Shown piece by piece: positions 24,591 to 34,600 of a stretch of DNA of 64,000 nt (position 1 is the first letter of the stretch; every line of letters starts with the position of its first letter). A model generated the notes under the pieces. It did no database searches. It worked only from the letters and a program-made list of their open reading frames with translations, and was not told the DNA's origin. Position numbers and translations under genes: made by a program. The DNA comes from Kitasatospora cineracea (GTDB lineage Bacteria > Actinomycetota > Actinomycetes > Streptomycetales > Streptomycetaceae): contig NZ_RJVJ01000001.1 in NCBI RefSeq assembly GCF_003751605.1, positions 5,518,001-5,582,000 on the forward strand, written 5' to 3'.

Positions 24591-25009
24591 TCCGGCTCCG
24601 GAGCGCGGCGCCGGGCGGCGCCGTACTGGTCGTCGGTGACGGCCTCGGCCCACACCGTCTCGGGCGAACCGTCACCGGTGGCCTCCCAGAGCGCCAGGTG
24701 CGCCATGAAGCGGTCCGGGACGGCGCCGTGCCAGTGCGCCTCGCCCGGCGGGCACACCACGCTCTCGCCGGGGTGCGCCTCCAGGACGACACCGTCCCGG
24801 GTGCCGACCAGGGCGATCCCGGAGACCACGTGCAGGGTCTGGCCGAGCGCGTGGGTGTGCCAGTGGGTGCGGGCGCCCGGCGCGAAGCGCACCAGGTTGG
24901 CGCGCAGCCGGGACGGGGCGGCACCGGCCGCCAGGACATCCCACCAGACGTCGCCGGTGAACCACTCGGCCGGGCCCCGGCCGGTGGGCTGCTGCGGGAG
25001 GAATTCCAT
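24578..25009 (-). CDS. Cupin domain protein
   Basis: A 143-residue single-domain cupin from ATG 25009. The first cupin motif is GARTHWH51TH53ALGQ57TLH, with Gln where many cupins have Glu; the second is PPGEAHWHG, giving the remaining His. It resembles cupins associated with carboxymuconolactone decarboxylase-like proteins and (R)-mandelonitrile lyases. The gene is 26 bases downstream of the zinc alcohol dehydrogenase, suggesting one transcript with it, and it overlaps the SDR gene tail to tail. Confidence 0.85.
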   Translation of the reverse strand: MEFLPQQPTGRGPAEWFTGDVWWDVLAAGAAPSRLRANLVRFAPGARTHWHTHALGQTLHVVSGIALVGTRDGVVLEAHPGESVVCPPGEAHWHGAVPDRFMAHLALWEATGDGSPETVWAEAVTDDQYGAARRRAPEPDQPK

Positions 25010-25034
25010 CGGGTGCTCCTGGGGGAGGGGGCGG

Positions 25035-26051
25035 TCAGGGCTTGAGCAGGGTCTTGATCGCGCGGCGCTCGTCCATCGCCCGGTAGCCCTCGGCGACGTC
25101 GGCGAGCGGCAGGGCGAGGTCGAAGACCTTCCCGGGGTCGATCCGGCCGGACAGCACCCGCTCGTTCAGGTCCGGCAGGTAGCGGCGGACGGGGGCCGGG
25201 CCGCCGCGCAGGCCGACGTGCGAGAAGAACAGCTCCTGGCCGTCCAGGGCGACGCCGTGCGGGACGCCGACGAAACCGACGCTGCCGCCGGGGCGGGCGG
25301 AGTGCAGGGCCTGCCGCATGGCCTCGGCGGTGCCGACGCACTCCAGGACGCTGTCGGCGCCGATGCCGCCGGTCAGCTCCCTGACCCGCTCGATGCCCTG
25401 CTCGCCGCGCTCGGTGACGATGTCGGTGGCACCGAAGGCCAGGGCGAGCCGCTGCCGGGACTCGTGGCGGGACATGGCGATGACGCGCTCGGCGCCCAGC
25501 TCCCGGGCGGCGATCACCGCGCACAGGCCGACCGCGCCGTCGCCGACCACCACGGCGGCCGAGCCGGGCCGGACCTGCGCGGCGTCGGCGGCCCACCAGC
25601 CGGTGCCCATCACGTCCGAGTTGGCCAGCAGACCCGGCCACAGGTGCTCGTCGGGGGTCTCGTCCAGGGCCACCAGGGTGCCGGCGGCGTTCGGGATGCG
25701 GATGTACTCGGCCTGGCAGGTGGACATGAACTCGCGGTGCAGGCAGTTCGACTGGAAGCCGTTGCGGCAGTTCGGGCAGGTGTTGTCGGAGGTGGCGAAC
25801 GAGCCGACCACGAACTGGCCGGGCCGCAGCCCGGTCACCTCGGAGCCGACCTCCTCGACGAAGCCCACGTACTCGTGGCCCATCGGGTGCGGGGCCTCGA
25901 CCGGCTCCGCACCCCGGTAGGGCCACAGGTCGGAGCCGCAGACGCAGGTCACGGCGGTGCGGATGACCGCGTCGGTGGGCTCGATGACCTTCGGGTCGTC
26001 CAGGGTCTCCGACCGGATGTCGCCGGGGGCGTGGATCACGGTGCCGCGCAT
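25035..26051 (-). CDS. Zinc-dependent alcohol dehydrogenase
   Basis: A 338-residue medium-chain dehydrogenase from ATG 26051. Catalytic-zinc residues appear as VCGSD and GHEYVGFVEEVG; the structural-zinc loop is reduced, with TCPNC and a third Cys in QSNC. The Rossmann motif is VVGDGAVGL (about 172-180) and the C-terminus has the RPGGSVGFVGVPHG block. Such enzymes oxidise alcohols or reduce aldehydes with NAD(P). It is probably co-transcribed with the cupin gene. A 227-bp spacer separates it from the divergent STAS gene. Confidence 0.9.
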   Translation of the reverse strand: MRGTVIHAPGDIRSETLDDPKVIEPTDAVIRTAVTCVCGSDLWPYRGAEPVEAPHPMGHEYVGFVEEVGSEVTGLRPGQFVVGSFATSDNTCPNCRNGFQSNCLHREFMSTCQAEYIRIPNAAGTLVALDETPDEHLWPGLLANSDVMGTGWWAADAAQVRPGSAAVVVGDGAVGLCAVIAARELGAERVIAMSRHESRQRLALAFGATDIVTERGEQGIERVRELTGGIGADSVLECVGTAEAMRQALHSARPGGSVGFVGVPHGVALDGQELFFSHVGLRGGPAPVRRYLPDLNERVLSGRIDPGKVFDLALPLADVAEGYRAMDERRAIKTLLKP

Positions 26052-26278
26052 GGGAAGTCCTTCGGGATCGGGGGATGTCCGCTCTCCAGCCAAGCGCGTC
26101 GCGCGGACCGGCGCGAGGCACGGCGGAGAGGTGTACCGGCAGTGCACCCCTCGGGAGCCGGACGCGGCAGGGGGCGGACGCGGCGGGGCGGGACCGGGAG
26201 CGGGGAGCCGGACGCGGCGCGGCGCGGCGGGAGCGGCCGGGCCGATGAGTTCGGGGCCGCCGGACGGTCAGTACGGGC

Positions 26279-26539
26279 ATGGAGACCCTGGAGATCGAAC
26301 CGCGGCCCGGTGTCGAGGAGCACCTCGCCGCGCTGCTCGCCCGACAGCCGCGGCCCGTCCGCGTCGTCCTGCTGGTCGCGGGGGTGGGCAGCCCCGGGCC
26401 GGGGGAGCTGGACCGGCTCGGGCGGCTGGCGGCCGGGGCCCGGCGGGCGGGGCACCAGGTGGTGCTGCGCGGGGCCGGGCCCCGGCTGCGGCTGCTGCTC
26501 GAACTCACCGGCCTGGCCGAGGCCCTGCCGGTGGAGTGA
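26279..26539 (+). CDS. Small STAS-domain-like protein
   Basis: An 86-residue protein from ATG 26279. The C-terminal half, RLAAGARRAGHQVVLRGAGPRL followed by RLLLELTGLAEALPVE, matches the end of STAS domains, where a strand-helix pair precedes a hydrophobic helix. The N-terminal half has the alternating strand VRVVLLVAGV and a Gly/Pro loop. STAS proteins are anti-anti-sigma factors or transporter-linked modules. The usual phosphorylatable Ser in a D-S-S/T motif is not visible. It is seven bases from the convergent sigma factor gene, but convergence argues against a shared operon. Confidence 0.6.
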   Translation: METLEIEPRPGVEEHLAALLARQPRPVRVVLLVAGVGSPGPGELDRLGRLAAGARRAGHQVVLRGAGPRLRLLLELTGLAEALPVE

Positions 26540-26546
26540 CGGGCCG

Positions 26547-27551
26547 TCAGCCGGCGGTGGGCGCGCCGGCGGTGTGCGGGTCGGTGGTCAGGCGCATCGG
26601 CAGGCCCCACAGCGGGAAGAGCCGTTCCACGTCCATGTGGTTGGTCATGGTGGCGATCCGGCCGTCGACGATCTCCAGCTGGGTCAGGCCCCAGGGCGTC
26701 CACCCGTTGCCGTCCTCCGCCGGGCGGTACTGGGCGAAGGCCGGCATGCCGTTCGCCGCCACCGGCAGCAGCCGCGAGCCCGCGCAGCCGCAGCCCGCGC
26801 CCTGCCACCACTCGCCGAGCTCCACCACGCCCCGCACCCACATCTGGAACGGCGGCATGTTCAGCACCGCGTCCTCGTGCAGCAGCCGCTTCAGCGCCTC
26901 GATGTCGAAGGCCTCGAACGCCTGGACGTAGCGGGACAGCAGGGAACGCTGTGTCTCGTCCAGCGGATCGAAGGCGTCACCCGCCGGGCCCTGGGCGGCC
27001 ATTGTCGCCCGGGCCCGCTGCAGCGCGCTGTTCACCGAGGCCACCGACGTCTCCAGCAGCTCCGCCGTCTCCGCCGCCGACCAGGCCAGCACCTCGCGCA
27101 GGATCAGCACCGCCCGCTGCCGGGCCGGCAGCTTCTGCAGCGCCGCCACGAACGCCAGCCGCACCGACTCCCGGCCCACCGCGACCTCCGCCGGATCCCC
27201 CGCCAGCACCCGGGCGTCCGGCACCGGGCCCACCCAGACGTTCTCCTCCAACTGCGCCAGGTCCGGGGCGGCGGCCGGGCACGGCGAGGTCAGGTCCATC
27301 GGGCGGGCCCGGCGCTGCGGGGCCGGCGCCATGTCCAGGCAGACGTTGGTGGCGATCCGGTACAGCCACGTCCGCAGCGCGGAGCGGCCCTCGAACCCGT
27401 CGAACTTCGACCAGGCGCGGACCAGCGTCTCCTGCACCGCGTCCTCCGCCTCGAAGGCCGAGCCCAGCATCCGGTAGCAGTACGCCGTCAGCTCCCGCCG
27501 GAACGGCTCCAGCCGCTCCGCCACCCCGTCACGATCCATGATCATTGCCAC
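26547..27551 (-). CDS. Sigma-70 family factor with C-terminal SnoaL-like domain (SigG/SigX5 type)
   Basis: A 334-residue ECF-like sigma factor. Region 2 contains YCYRMLGSAFEAEDAVQETLVRAW (landmarks YCYRMLGS and DAVQETLVRAW) and region 4 has LPARQRAVLILREVL and ETSVASVNSALQRARA. After about residue 205 a SnoaL-like domain follows (YVQAFEAFDIEALKRLLHED to the end), which in SigG/SigJ-type factors modulates activity in place of a classical anti-sigma factor. I take GTG 27551, but ATG 27545 or 27539 are equally possible. No anti-sigma gene is adjacent; the ABC system beyond is in the same direction 37 bases upstream. Confidence 0.88.
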   Translation of the reverse strand: MAMIMDRDGVAERLEPFRRELTAYCYRMLGSAFEAEDAVQETLVRAWSKFDGFEGRSALRTWLYRIATNVCLDMAPAPQRRARPMDLTSPCPAAAPDLAQLEENVWVGPVPDARVLAGDPAEVAVGRESVRLAFVAALQKLPARQRAVLILREVLAWSAAETAELLETSVASVNSALQRARATMAAQGPAGDAFDPLDETQRSLLSRYVQAFEAFDIEALKRLLHEDAVLNMPPFQMWVRGVVELGEWWQGAGCGCAGSRLLPVAANGMPAFAQYRPAEDGNGWTPWGLTQLEIVDGRIATMTNHMDVERLFPLWGLPMRLTTDPHTAGAPTAG

Positions 27552-27588
27552 GTCGTCCAGCCTAGTGCGGGGCAGTGACAGCCGGCGC

Positions 27589-28539
27589 TCAGGCGGTGTC
27601 GTCGGGGCGGAGTTGGATGTGGTCGGTGGCGAGGTCGGCGGCGACGCGGTGCTGCATGCCGAGGGCGGTGAGGAAGGCGGCGGGGAGTTGGACGCGGCCG
27701 GTGCGGTCGAGCATGACGTATTCGCGTTCGGAGACGGTTTCGGTGCCGTGTTCGTCGATCCGGGTGCGGCGGAGGACTTCGCTGCTGGTGCGGCCGTCGC
27801 GGATGGCGACGGTGCGGCGGACTTCGCCGGCGACCATGGGGTCGTGGGTGACGATGACGACGGTGGTGGCGAGTTCGCGGTTGACGGTGCGGAAGGCGTC
27901 GAAGATGCCGGCGGCGGTGTCGGTGTCGAGTTCGCCGGTGGGTTCGTCGGCGAGCAGGACGGCGGGTTCGTTGGCGAGGGCGACGGCGATGGCGACGCGT
28001 TGCTGCTGGCCGCCGGAGAGCTGGGCGGGGCGGCGGTGCGCCAGCTCGCCGATGTCCAGGGCTTCGAGGAGTTCGGTGACGCGTCCGCGCCGGCGCTTGG
28101 CCGCCCGGTGGCCGGAGCGCAACTGCATGGGCAGCGCCACGTTCTGCTCCGCCGTCAGGAACGGGAGCAGGTTGCGGGCGGTCTGCTGCCAGATGAAGCC
28201 CACCACCTCGCGGCGGTAGCGCAGCCGGTCCTTGGCGGTCATCGCCAGCAGGTCCTGGCCGTCCACCGTCGCGGTGCCCGCGGTCGGCGCGTCCAGGCCC
28301 GCCAGCACGTTCAGCAGCGTCGACTTGCCGCTGCCGGACGCGCCGACCAGCGCCACCAGGTCGCCCCGGTCCACCGTCAGGTCCAGGCCCTGCAACGCCT
28401 GCACCTCGATCCCGTCGGTGCTGAAGATCCGCACCAACCGCTCGCAGCTGATCGCCAGTTCGGCGCCGACGGTACGGGGCGCGGCGGCCGCCAGCGCCTT
28501 GCGCCGCAGCTCCTCCAGGCTCGGGGTCGGAGTGCTCAT
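27589..28539 (-). CDS. MacB/LolD-type ABC ATPase with C-terminal extension
   Basis: A 316-residue ABC ATPase from ATG 28539. Walker A is G66-ASGSGK72-ST, the signature is LSGGQQQRV, Walker B is LLADEPTGELD and the switch His is in VIVTHD. Up to about residue 240 it is a standard MacB/LolD subunit, which powers FtsX-type permeases by mechanotransmission. The last 75 residues (RTRIDEHGTETVSEREYVM, then a short beta-rich domain) exceed the family norm. Codon choice changes near 28020: the 3' part uses GAA and CTC much more than the 5' part. It serves the two large permeases upstream. Confidence 0.9.
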   Translation of the reverse strand: MSTPTPSLEELRRKALAAAAPRTVGAELAISCERLVRIFSTDGIEVQALQGLDLTVDRGDLVALVGASGSGKSTLLNVLAGLDAPTAGTATVDGQDLLAMTAKDRLRYRREVVGFIWQQTARNLLPFLTAEQNVALPMQLRSGHRAAKRRRGRVTELLEALDIGELAHRRPAQLSGGQQQRVAIAVALANEPAVLLADEPTGELDTDTAAGIFDAFRTVNRELATTVVIVTHDPMVAGEVRRTVAIRDGRTSSEVLRRTRIDEHGTETVSEREYVMLDRTGRVQLPAAFLTALGMQHRVAADLATDHIQLRPDDTA

Positions 28540-28582
28540 CGGGACGTCCCTCCTGCGGGGGGCTCGGTGGTGGATGCGCGGT

Positions 28583-31327
28583 TCATCGGGCGTCCCCCGC
28601 GCGCAGCTCGGTGGTGATCTGCCGGCGGGCCGTCACGGCGGCCTCCGCCAGCACCGCCAGGGCCGCCAGCACGGCCAGCCCGACGGCCTGTTGGACGATC
28701 GGCCCGGCGATCAGCCGCAACCCGGCCGACACGCCCGAACCGACCAGCGGCGAGAGGTCCACGGCCGGGCCCAGCAGCAGCAGGCAGCACACCGCCGTCA
28801 GCGCCCCGCCCAGGGCCGCCACCAGCGACTGCGGCAGCACCTCCGCCAGGATCAGCGCCAGCCCCTGCCGGGGCCGCAGCCCCATCGTGCGCAGCCGGGC
28901 CAGCACCGCCGCCCGCTCCGGACCGGCCCGCAGCAGCGTCAGCAGCACCGACAGCAGCGCGAACAGCGCCGTCGCCCCGACCGACACCCAGAACATCCGG
29001 ACCGCCGAAGCCTGCAACGGGTCGTTGCCGAGCGCCGCGACCTCCGAGGTCGCGGTCCGCACCACGTGGCCCGGCCGCAGCCCGGCGGCCGGCGGACCGA
29101 GCAACCGCTCGGCCAGCGCCCGCAGTTGCGCGTCGTCCGGGTGTCCGAGCGCCATCCACTTGGCCGGGCCGGCGAACCGGGACACGAAGTCGGCCGCCGG
29201 ACCGGACGGCAGCAGCACCGTCGGGCCGACCGACCCGATCAGCGCCGGCGTGTTGTCGGCGAAGCCCACCACCCGGATGTCGGCCGCGTCACCGCCCTGC
29301 AGCCGCAGGTTGAACTCGCCCGCCGGGATGTCGCTGCTCACCAGGGCCGGCAGCCGCCCGCCGCCCGGGGACGCGGCCAGCAGCGCCGGATCGAACCGGC
29401 CCCGCCCGGCGGCCCCGGCCAGCCGCGCGTACGGCACCGGGTCGGCCACCACCACGTTCACCCGCACCGAGGCGCCGCCGCCCAGCGACAGCACCACGTC
29501 GTCCGCGATCCACACCGGCAGCGAGTCCGTCACCCCCGGCAGCCGCCCCGCCTCCGTGACGAACGCCGCCGGCAGCGCGGTGTTCAGCCCGGCACTGACC
29601 GAGGCGTCACCACCGATGGTGTACCTGGCCACCTCGGCCCGGTCGGCGGCCACCGACTCCAGCACCGTCGCCCCGACCGCGCCGCACGCCACCGCCAGCA
29701 CCAGCGCCAGCAGCGGCAGCACCGAGGGCCGCGACCGCGGGCCCCCGCCGCCCCGGGCCGCCCGGGCCAGACCGAGGAACCCGACCGCACCCGGCCGCCG
29801 CCCCGCCCGCCGGGCCAGCAGCCCGATCAGCGCGGGCTGCAACCGGGCCAGCAGCAGCGCACCCGTCAGCGACAGCAGCAGCGGCGCCGCCACCAGCAGC
29901 GGATCCACCCCCTCGCCCAGCGGGGCCACCCCGCGCCGCACCACCTGCATCACGGCCGCCGCGGTCGCCGCCAGCACCGCCAGCTCGCCCACCACCCGCC
30001 GCCGCCCCGGCCGGGCACCGGCCCGCGGGCCGCGCAGCAGCAGCACGGCCCGCACCGGGAACGCCAGCAGCGCCAGCAGCGTCACCGCCCCGGCCGCCAC
30101 CGCCGCCGGCAGCCAGCGCGCGGTCGGCAGCAGCACGAACGCCAGCAGCACGCCCAGCCCGGCCGCGGGCAGCACGGTCGCCGCGCCCTCGCCCAGCAGC
30201 CGCCGGAACACCCCGCCCGTCCCGGCCCCGCGGGCCCGCAGCAGCAGCAACTCCGACGTCCGCCGCTCGGCGGCCAGCGCCGCCGCCAGGCACAGCACCA
30301 CGGCCGACACCCCCGCCGCCCCGGCCGGGCCGACCGCGGTCAGCGACTCGATCGCGCTCTGCCGCTGCCGGGCGGTGTCGATCGCCGACCGCAGACCGGA
30401 GGAGATCCGCACGTCCGGCCGCTTGCTGCCGGTCACCACCTGCACCGAGACCGGCCCCGAGGTGACCCTGGCCAGGTCGAAGGAGGTCTGCCGAAGCCGG
30501 TCCGCCCGCAGGGTGTCCACCCGCACCGGCAGCCGCCAGTAGTCCTCCGCCCCGTCGCCCCAGACGGGCAGCTGCGCCATCCACTCGGAGCCGGTCAGCG
30601 CCACCGCGTACCAGTACGCCATCGGCGGGTCCGCCGGACTGCGCGAGGGCGTCATGTTCTGGCAGGTCTTGGTCGCACAGCCCAGGTCCGCCCAGAACGG
30701 GTCGGACGGGTCGTCGACGGCGTAGAAACCCACCACCTGCACCTGCTGCCGGACCAGTCGCGCCTTGGGCGACACCACCGAGGGGCCGCTGTCCAGCACC
30801 GCGCCCAGCGGCACCTTGACCGTCTCCGCCGCGGCCGCCGACAGCACGACCTGCACCGGGCCCCCGGCGGTCGCGGCCGCGCCGTCCGGCCACTGACCGG
30901 CCGTCAGGTGGACGCGCTCGCGCGCCCCGCGCTGGTACGCCAGGGCGAACTCGGGGGCGACGGCCTCCGGACGGTCCAGCCGCGGATCGGGCAGCGAGCG
31001 CGCGCCCGTGGCCAGGCGCCCGGACACCGGGCCGCCCGGGTCGAGCGGCAGCACCGGGCCGATCAGACCGGTCAGCCGGTCCGTGGTGTCGTCCAAGCGC
31101 TGCGAGGGATCGCCGCCGACCGGAATGCCGGAGGTCACCACCACGCTGTCGGCCACCGGGCCGTAGGAGCGCAGGAACGCGTGCAGCGCGTCGTCCGCGC
31201 CCCGGTCCAGGGCCCGGGGCAGTCCGGCCGCCAGGAAGACCAGGGCCAGCGTCAGGGCTGCGGTCAGCAGGGCCGCCAGCGGCGCGGTGCGCAGCCGGGT
31301 GCGGACCCAGGGGGCCGGGGCGCTCAT
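28583..31327 (-). CDS. FtsX-like ABC permease (large, MacB type)
   Basis: A 914-residue membrane protein from ATG 31327. One transmembrane helix at the N-terminus is followed by a long extracytoplasmic domain (about 40-360), a central cluster of helices (about 370-560), a second external domain (about 570-790) and the final FtsX-type helices (about 795-900). A pair of Cys in LGCATKTC lies in the first external domain. It is cotranscribed with the ATPase, 43 bases downstream. The two permeases and ATPase form an export or signalling machine of MacB/LolCDE type; the cargo is unknown. Confidence 0.88.
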   Translation of the reverse strand: MSAPAPWVRTRLRTAPLAALLTAALTLALVFLAAGLPRALDRGADDALHAFLRSYGPVADSVVVTSGIPVGGDPSQRLDDTTDRLTGLIGPVLPLDPGGPVSGRLATGARSLPDPRLDRPEAVAPEFALAYQRGARERVHLTAGQWPDGAAATAGGPVQVVLSAAAAETVKVPLGAVLDSGPSVVSPKARLVRQQVQVVGFYAVDDPSDPFWADLGCATKTCQNMTPSRSPADPPMAYWYAVALTGSEWMAQLPVWGDGAEDYWRLPVRVDTLRADRLRQTSFDLARVTSGPVSVQVVTGSKRPDVRISSGLRSAIDTARQRQSAIESLTAVGPAGAAGVSAVVLCLAAALAAERRTSELLLLRARGAGTGGVFRRLLGEGAATVLPAAGLGVLLAFVLLPTARWLPAAVAAGAVTLLALLAFPVRAVLLLRGPRAGARPGRRRVVGELAVLAATAAAVMQVVRRGVAPLGEGVDPLLVAAPLLLSLTGALLLARLQPALIGLLARRAGRRPGAVGFLGLARAARGGGGPRSRPSVLPLLALVLAVACGAVGATVLESVAADRAEVARYTIGGDASVSAGLNTALPAAFVTEAGRLPGVTDSLPVWIADDVVLSLGGGASVRVNVVVADPVPYARLAGAAGRGRFDPALLAASPGGGRLPALVSSDIPAGEFNLRLQGGDAADIRVVGFADNTPALIGSVGPTVLLPSGPAADFVSRFAGPAKWMALGHPDDAQLRALAERLLGPPAAGLRPGHVVRTATSEVAALGNDPLQASAVRMFWVSVGATALFALLSVLLTLLRAGPERAAVLARLRTMGLRPRQGLALILAEVLPQSLVAALGGALTAVCCLLLLGPAVDLSPLVGSGVSAGLRLIAGPIVQQAVGLAVLAALAVLAEAAVTARRQITTELRAGDAR

Positions 31328-31666
31328 TTCTCCTCCACGAAGCGGAGCCGGGCGGCCGGACCGCGACGACGGGGACAGGGACGGGGGCGGGGGCGGAAAC
31401 AGGAGAGGGGGAGGGGACGGGGACGGGGAGGGAGCCCGGGGACGGGGGCGGGGCCGCCGACCGGGGCGGCCGGGCCTGCGGCGGCCGGGTGCACGGTGGC
31501 CTGCGGCGCGGCTCGACGGCCGGTGCCGGGCAGCGGTGCGGTGCCGGGCAGCGGTGCGGTGCCGGGTCGGCGGGCCGGGGCGGCGGGCGGCGCGGGCCGG
31601 TGGGCCCGGTGCGGTCGGCGGGCCGGGGTGCTCACTTCTCCTCCACGAAGCGGAGCCGGGCGGCCA
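31324..31666 (-). repeat. Duplicated junction between the two permease genes
   Basis: The segment encoding ARLRFVEEK plus stop occurs twice: at 31632-31666 as the real end of the upstream permease and again at 31324-31358, right before the downstream permease start. The 35-base copies differ at one base. The 304-bp insert between them is G-rich and includes an 18-bp tandem unit (GTGCCGGGCAGCGGTGCG) at 31523-31558 with a third partial copy. In the right-hand copy the stop overlaps a GTG, in the left-hand copy an ATG. Confidence 0.85.
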
Positions 31667-34600
31667 GGTTGCGGCGGCGGCCGCCGAACAGGAAGGCGGA
31701 CAGCAGCGGCAGGGCGGCGGCGCCCAGGGCCAGGGCCAGCACCTGGCCGGGCGGCAGGCCGACCAGGACGTCGGGCACCGGGGGGCGGGCGGCCGGGGTG
31801 AGCACCACCAGCGGCACCACCAGGTGGACCAGGAGCGTGCCGAGCAGCAGCCCCACCCCGGTGCCGATCCCGACCAGCACCAGCCGCTCCACGGCGGCAC
31901 TGCGGTTCAGCAGCCGCCGGGGCGTGCCGAGCGCCAGCAGCACCGCGCTCTCGCCGGCCCGTTCGCTCGCCGAGGCGGCCGAGGCGGCGGTGAAGCCGAT
32001 CGCGGCCAGCACCGCGGCGGCCAGGGCCAGCGCGGCCAGCGCGCTCTGCGGGGCGGCGCTCAGCGGGTCGCCGAGCCGGGCCGCGGCGTCCTCCTCGCGG
32101 AGCGTCACCTGCTGGGCCGTCGGCCCCGCGCGCAGCGCCGCCGCGGCCTCGGCCGGGGTGCGGTCGCCGGGGCCGGCGGCGGGCAGCCACCACTCGGTGA
32201 CCGTCGGGGCGTCGAAGCCCCGGTCGCCCAGCCAGCGGCCGGTGCCGGCCAGGTCGAGCAGCAACGCGGTGGAGCCGTACACCGGCAGCACCCCGACCGC
32301 CCCGGTGATCCGGACCGGCACCGAGGTGTTGCTCAGCTGCACCTTGATCAGGTCGCCGACCCGGGCGCCGACCGCGGTCAGGTAGTCGCGGGTGGCCAGG
32401 CCCTTGACCTCCAGGCCCGACGGGGCGGTGCCGGGCGGCAGCAGCAGCGCCCGGGCGCTGCTGGTGTCCCCCTCGCCGGGGCTGTAGACGACGGTCAGCA
32501 GCCGGTCCGGTCCGGACCCGTCGGCCACCTGCACCGGGGCGCCGGCGGAAGCCTGCACGCTCCAGGCACCCGCGGGCACCTGGACCGGCACGGCCGCTCC
32601 GGCCGCGCTGTCGGCGACCGCGATCCGGCGCACCGTCAGCTCGCTGTGGTCCTCGTTCCACCCCGAGGGGTACGTCAGCCCCAGGCCGGCCAGGGTCAGC
32701 GGCTGGGCGATCGAGCCGAGCGGGGCGGCGGTCAGCGCGCCCAGGTCCACCGAGGCGGTCAGCTCGCCCCGCAGGGGCAGCTGCGGCACCAGGACCCGGT
32801 GCAGCGCCCCGAAGCCGTCGCGCAACTGCAGCCACAGGTCGGGCGGTTGGGGCGTGTAGCGGCTTTCGTCGACGCCGCCGGCGACCTGGATGCGCAGGGA
32901 CAGGTCGATCCGGGCCGGGCGGCCCGGCAGCGGGACCCCGACGGGCAGCGGTTCGGCCAGCGGGGCGAACAGCTCCCCGGCCGGACGGTGGTCGAACAGG
33001 TCGGCCCGCACGTGCAGTTCGGCGCCGGCCCGGGCGGTGTCGGTCAGCAGTATCCGGCCCTGCCGGTCGCCCGGCAGCGACTGGTCGACCCGGGCCACCG
33101 GCAGCAGCCGGTCGCCGCCGGGCAGCGCCGCGTACCGGCCGCCCTGGCCGATCGGGGGCAGCGCCGAAGCCTGGATCCGCAGGCCGCCCGCGGCGGCGAA
33201 GTCGGCCTGGTCGCGCTGCGAGTCGCGCCACGCGGTGTGCTGGCCGATCGCCAGCACGCCGGTGGCCACCGCCAGCGCCAGCAGCAGCACCGGGCCGTTC
33301 GCCCGGCCCGGCCGCCGGGCCAGCTGCCAGCCGCCCAGCGCCGCGCCCAGCCCGCGCCCCCGGGCCGCCACCCGGGCGCCGAGCCGGGCCGCGAACGGCA
33401 GCACCCGCAGCACCAGCAGCGTCCCCGCGCACAGCGCCAGGGTCGGCGCCGCGACCAGCACCGGGTCGATGCCCAGTCTGCCGCCGGAGTCCACCGAGAG
33501 GCCGCCGGTGCGGGCCGACAGCTGCTGGTAGGCGATCACGGCCAGGGCCAGCAGGGTCAGGTCCGCGCCGGAGCGCACCACCGTGCCGACCACCGCCTGA
33601 CGGCGGGTCACCAGCCGCTCGCCGTCGCGCCGCAGCACCGCGGGCAGCGCCGAGACCAGCACGCAGGCCAGCGCGCACAGCGCCGCCGCGGGCCAGCGCA
33701 CCGCGGTGTCGGTGTGTGCCAGCGGCAGTCCGGCCAGCGGGCCGTAGCCGGTCAGCAGTCGCAGCAGCGGGCCGGCCAGCAGCGGTGCCAGCAGGGCGGC
33801 GGGCAGCGCCAGCAGCAGCGCCTCCAGCGCCGTCCAGGCGGCCAGTCGGCGCCGGGTCGCGCCCCGGGCGGTGAGCAGCGCGTCCTCGCGCAGCTGCCGT
33901 TCCGCGACCAGGTGCACCACCAGCAGCAGGGCGGCTCCGGCCAGCACCGACAGCTGCAGCGCGCCGATCAGCAGGCTGGACTCGGTGACCAGCGTCGCCG
34001 AGCGCAACTCGGCCAGCAGCGCGGGGAGTTCGGTCTGCGACTGGAAGCCCGGACCGGCCTGCTTGAGCAGTTCGGGCAGGTGGGTGGCGAGTTCCCCGAC
34101 GCGTTCGACCCGGGCCCGGTCGGCGGTGGTGAAGTCGGCGGTCAGCAGCGCGCCCCGGCTGCCCTGCGGCAGCAGGCCGGAGGTGAAGACGCCGTCGTCC
34201 ACCAGCATCGGCCCGTACGTGGTGAAGCCCCGGACCTGGATCTCCCGGCCGCCCAGCGGGTCCAGCCGCCAGTACGGGGCGTCCCGGTCGGTGGCCTGGT
34301 AGACGCCGGTGACCCGGACGGTGAGCGGCAGGCCGCCGTACCGGTCGGCGAGCACCACCTGGGCGGGCAGCGCGTCCGCGCTCAGGCCGAGCCGGGGCAG
34401 GGCGCTGCCCGGCACCGCGACCTGCACGGTGCCGGCGGTGCCCGGGCCGGCGGGGGCGGCCTCGGCGGTCGGCCACTGACCGGCCGTCAGGCGGACCTCG
34501 CCGTGGTCCAGCGCGGCCAGCACGGTCAGGTCGGCCTCACGGGCCTTCGCGGCGGCCGGGCCGGGCAGCCCGTAGGCCCGGCTGCGGGCCAGCGTCCGGG

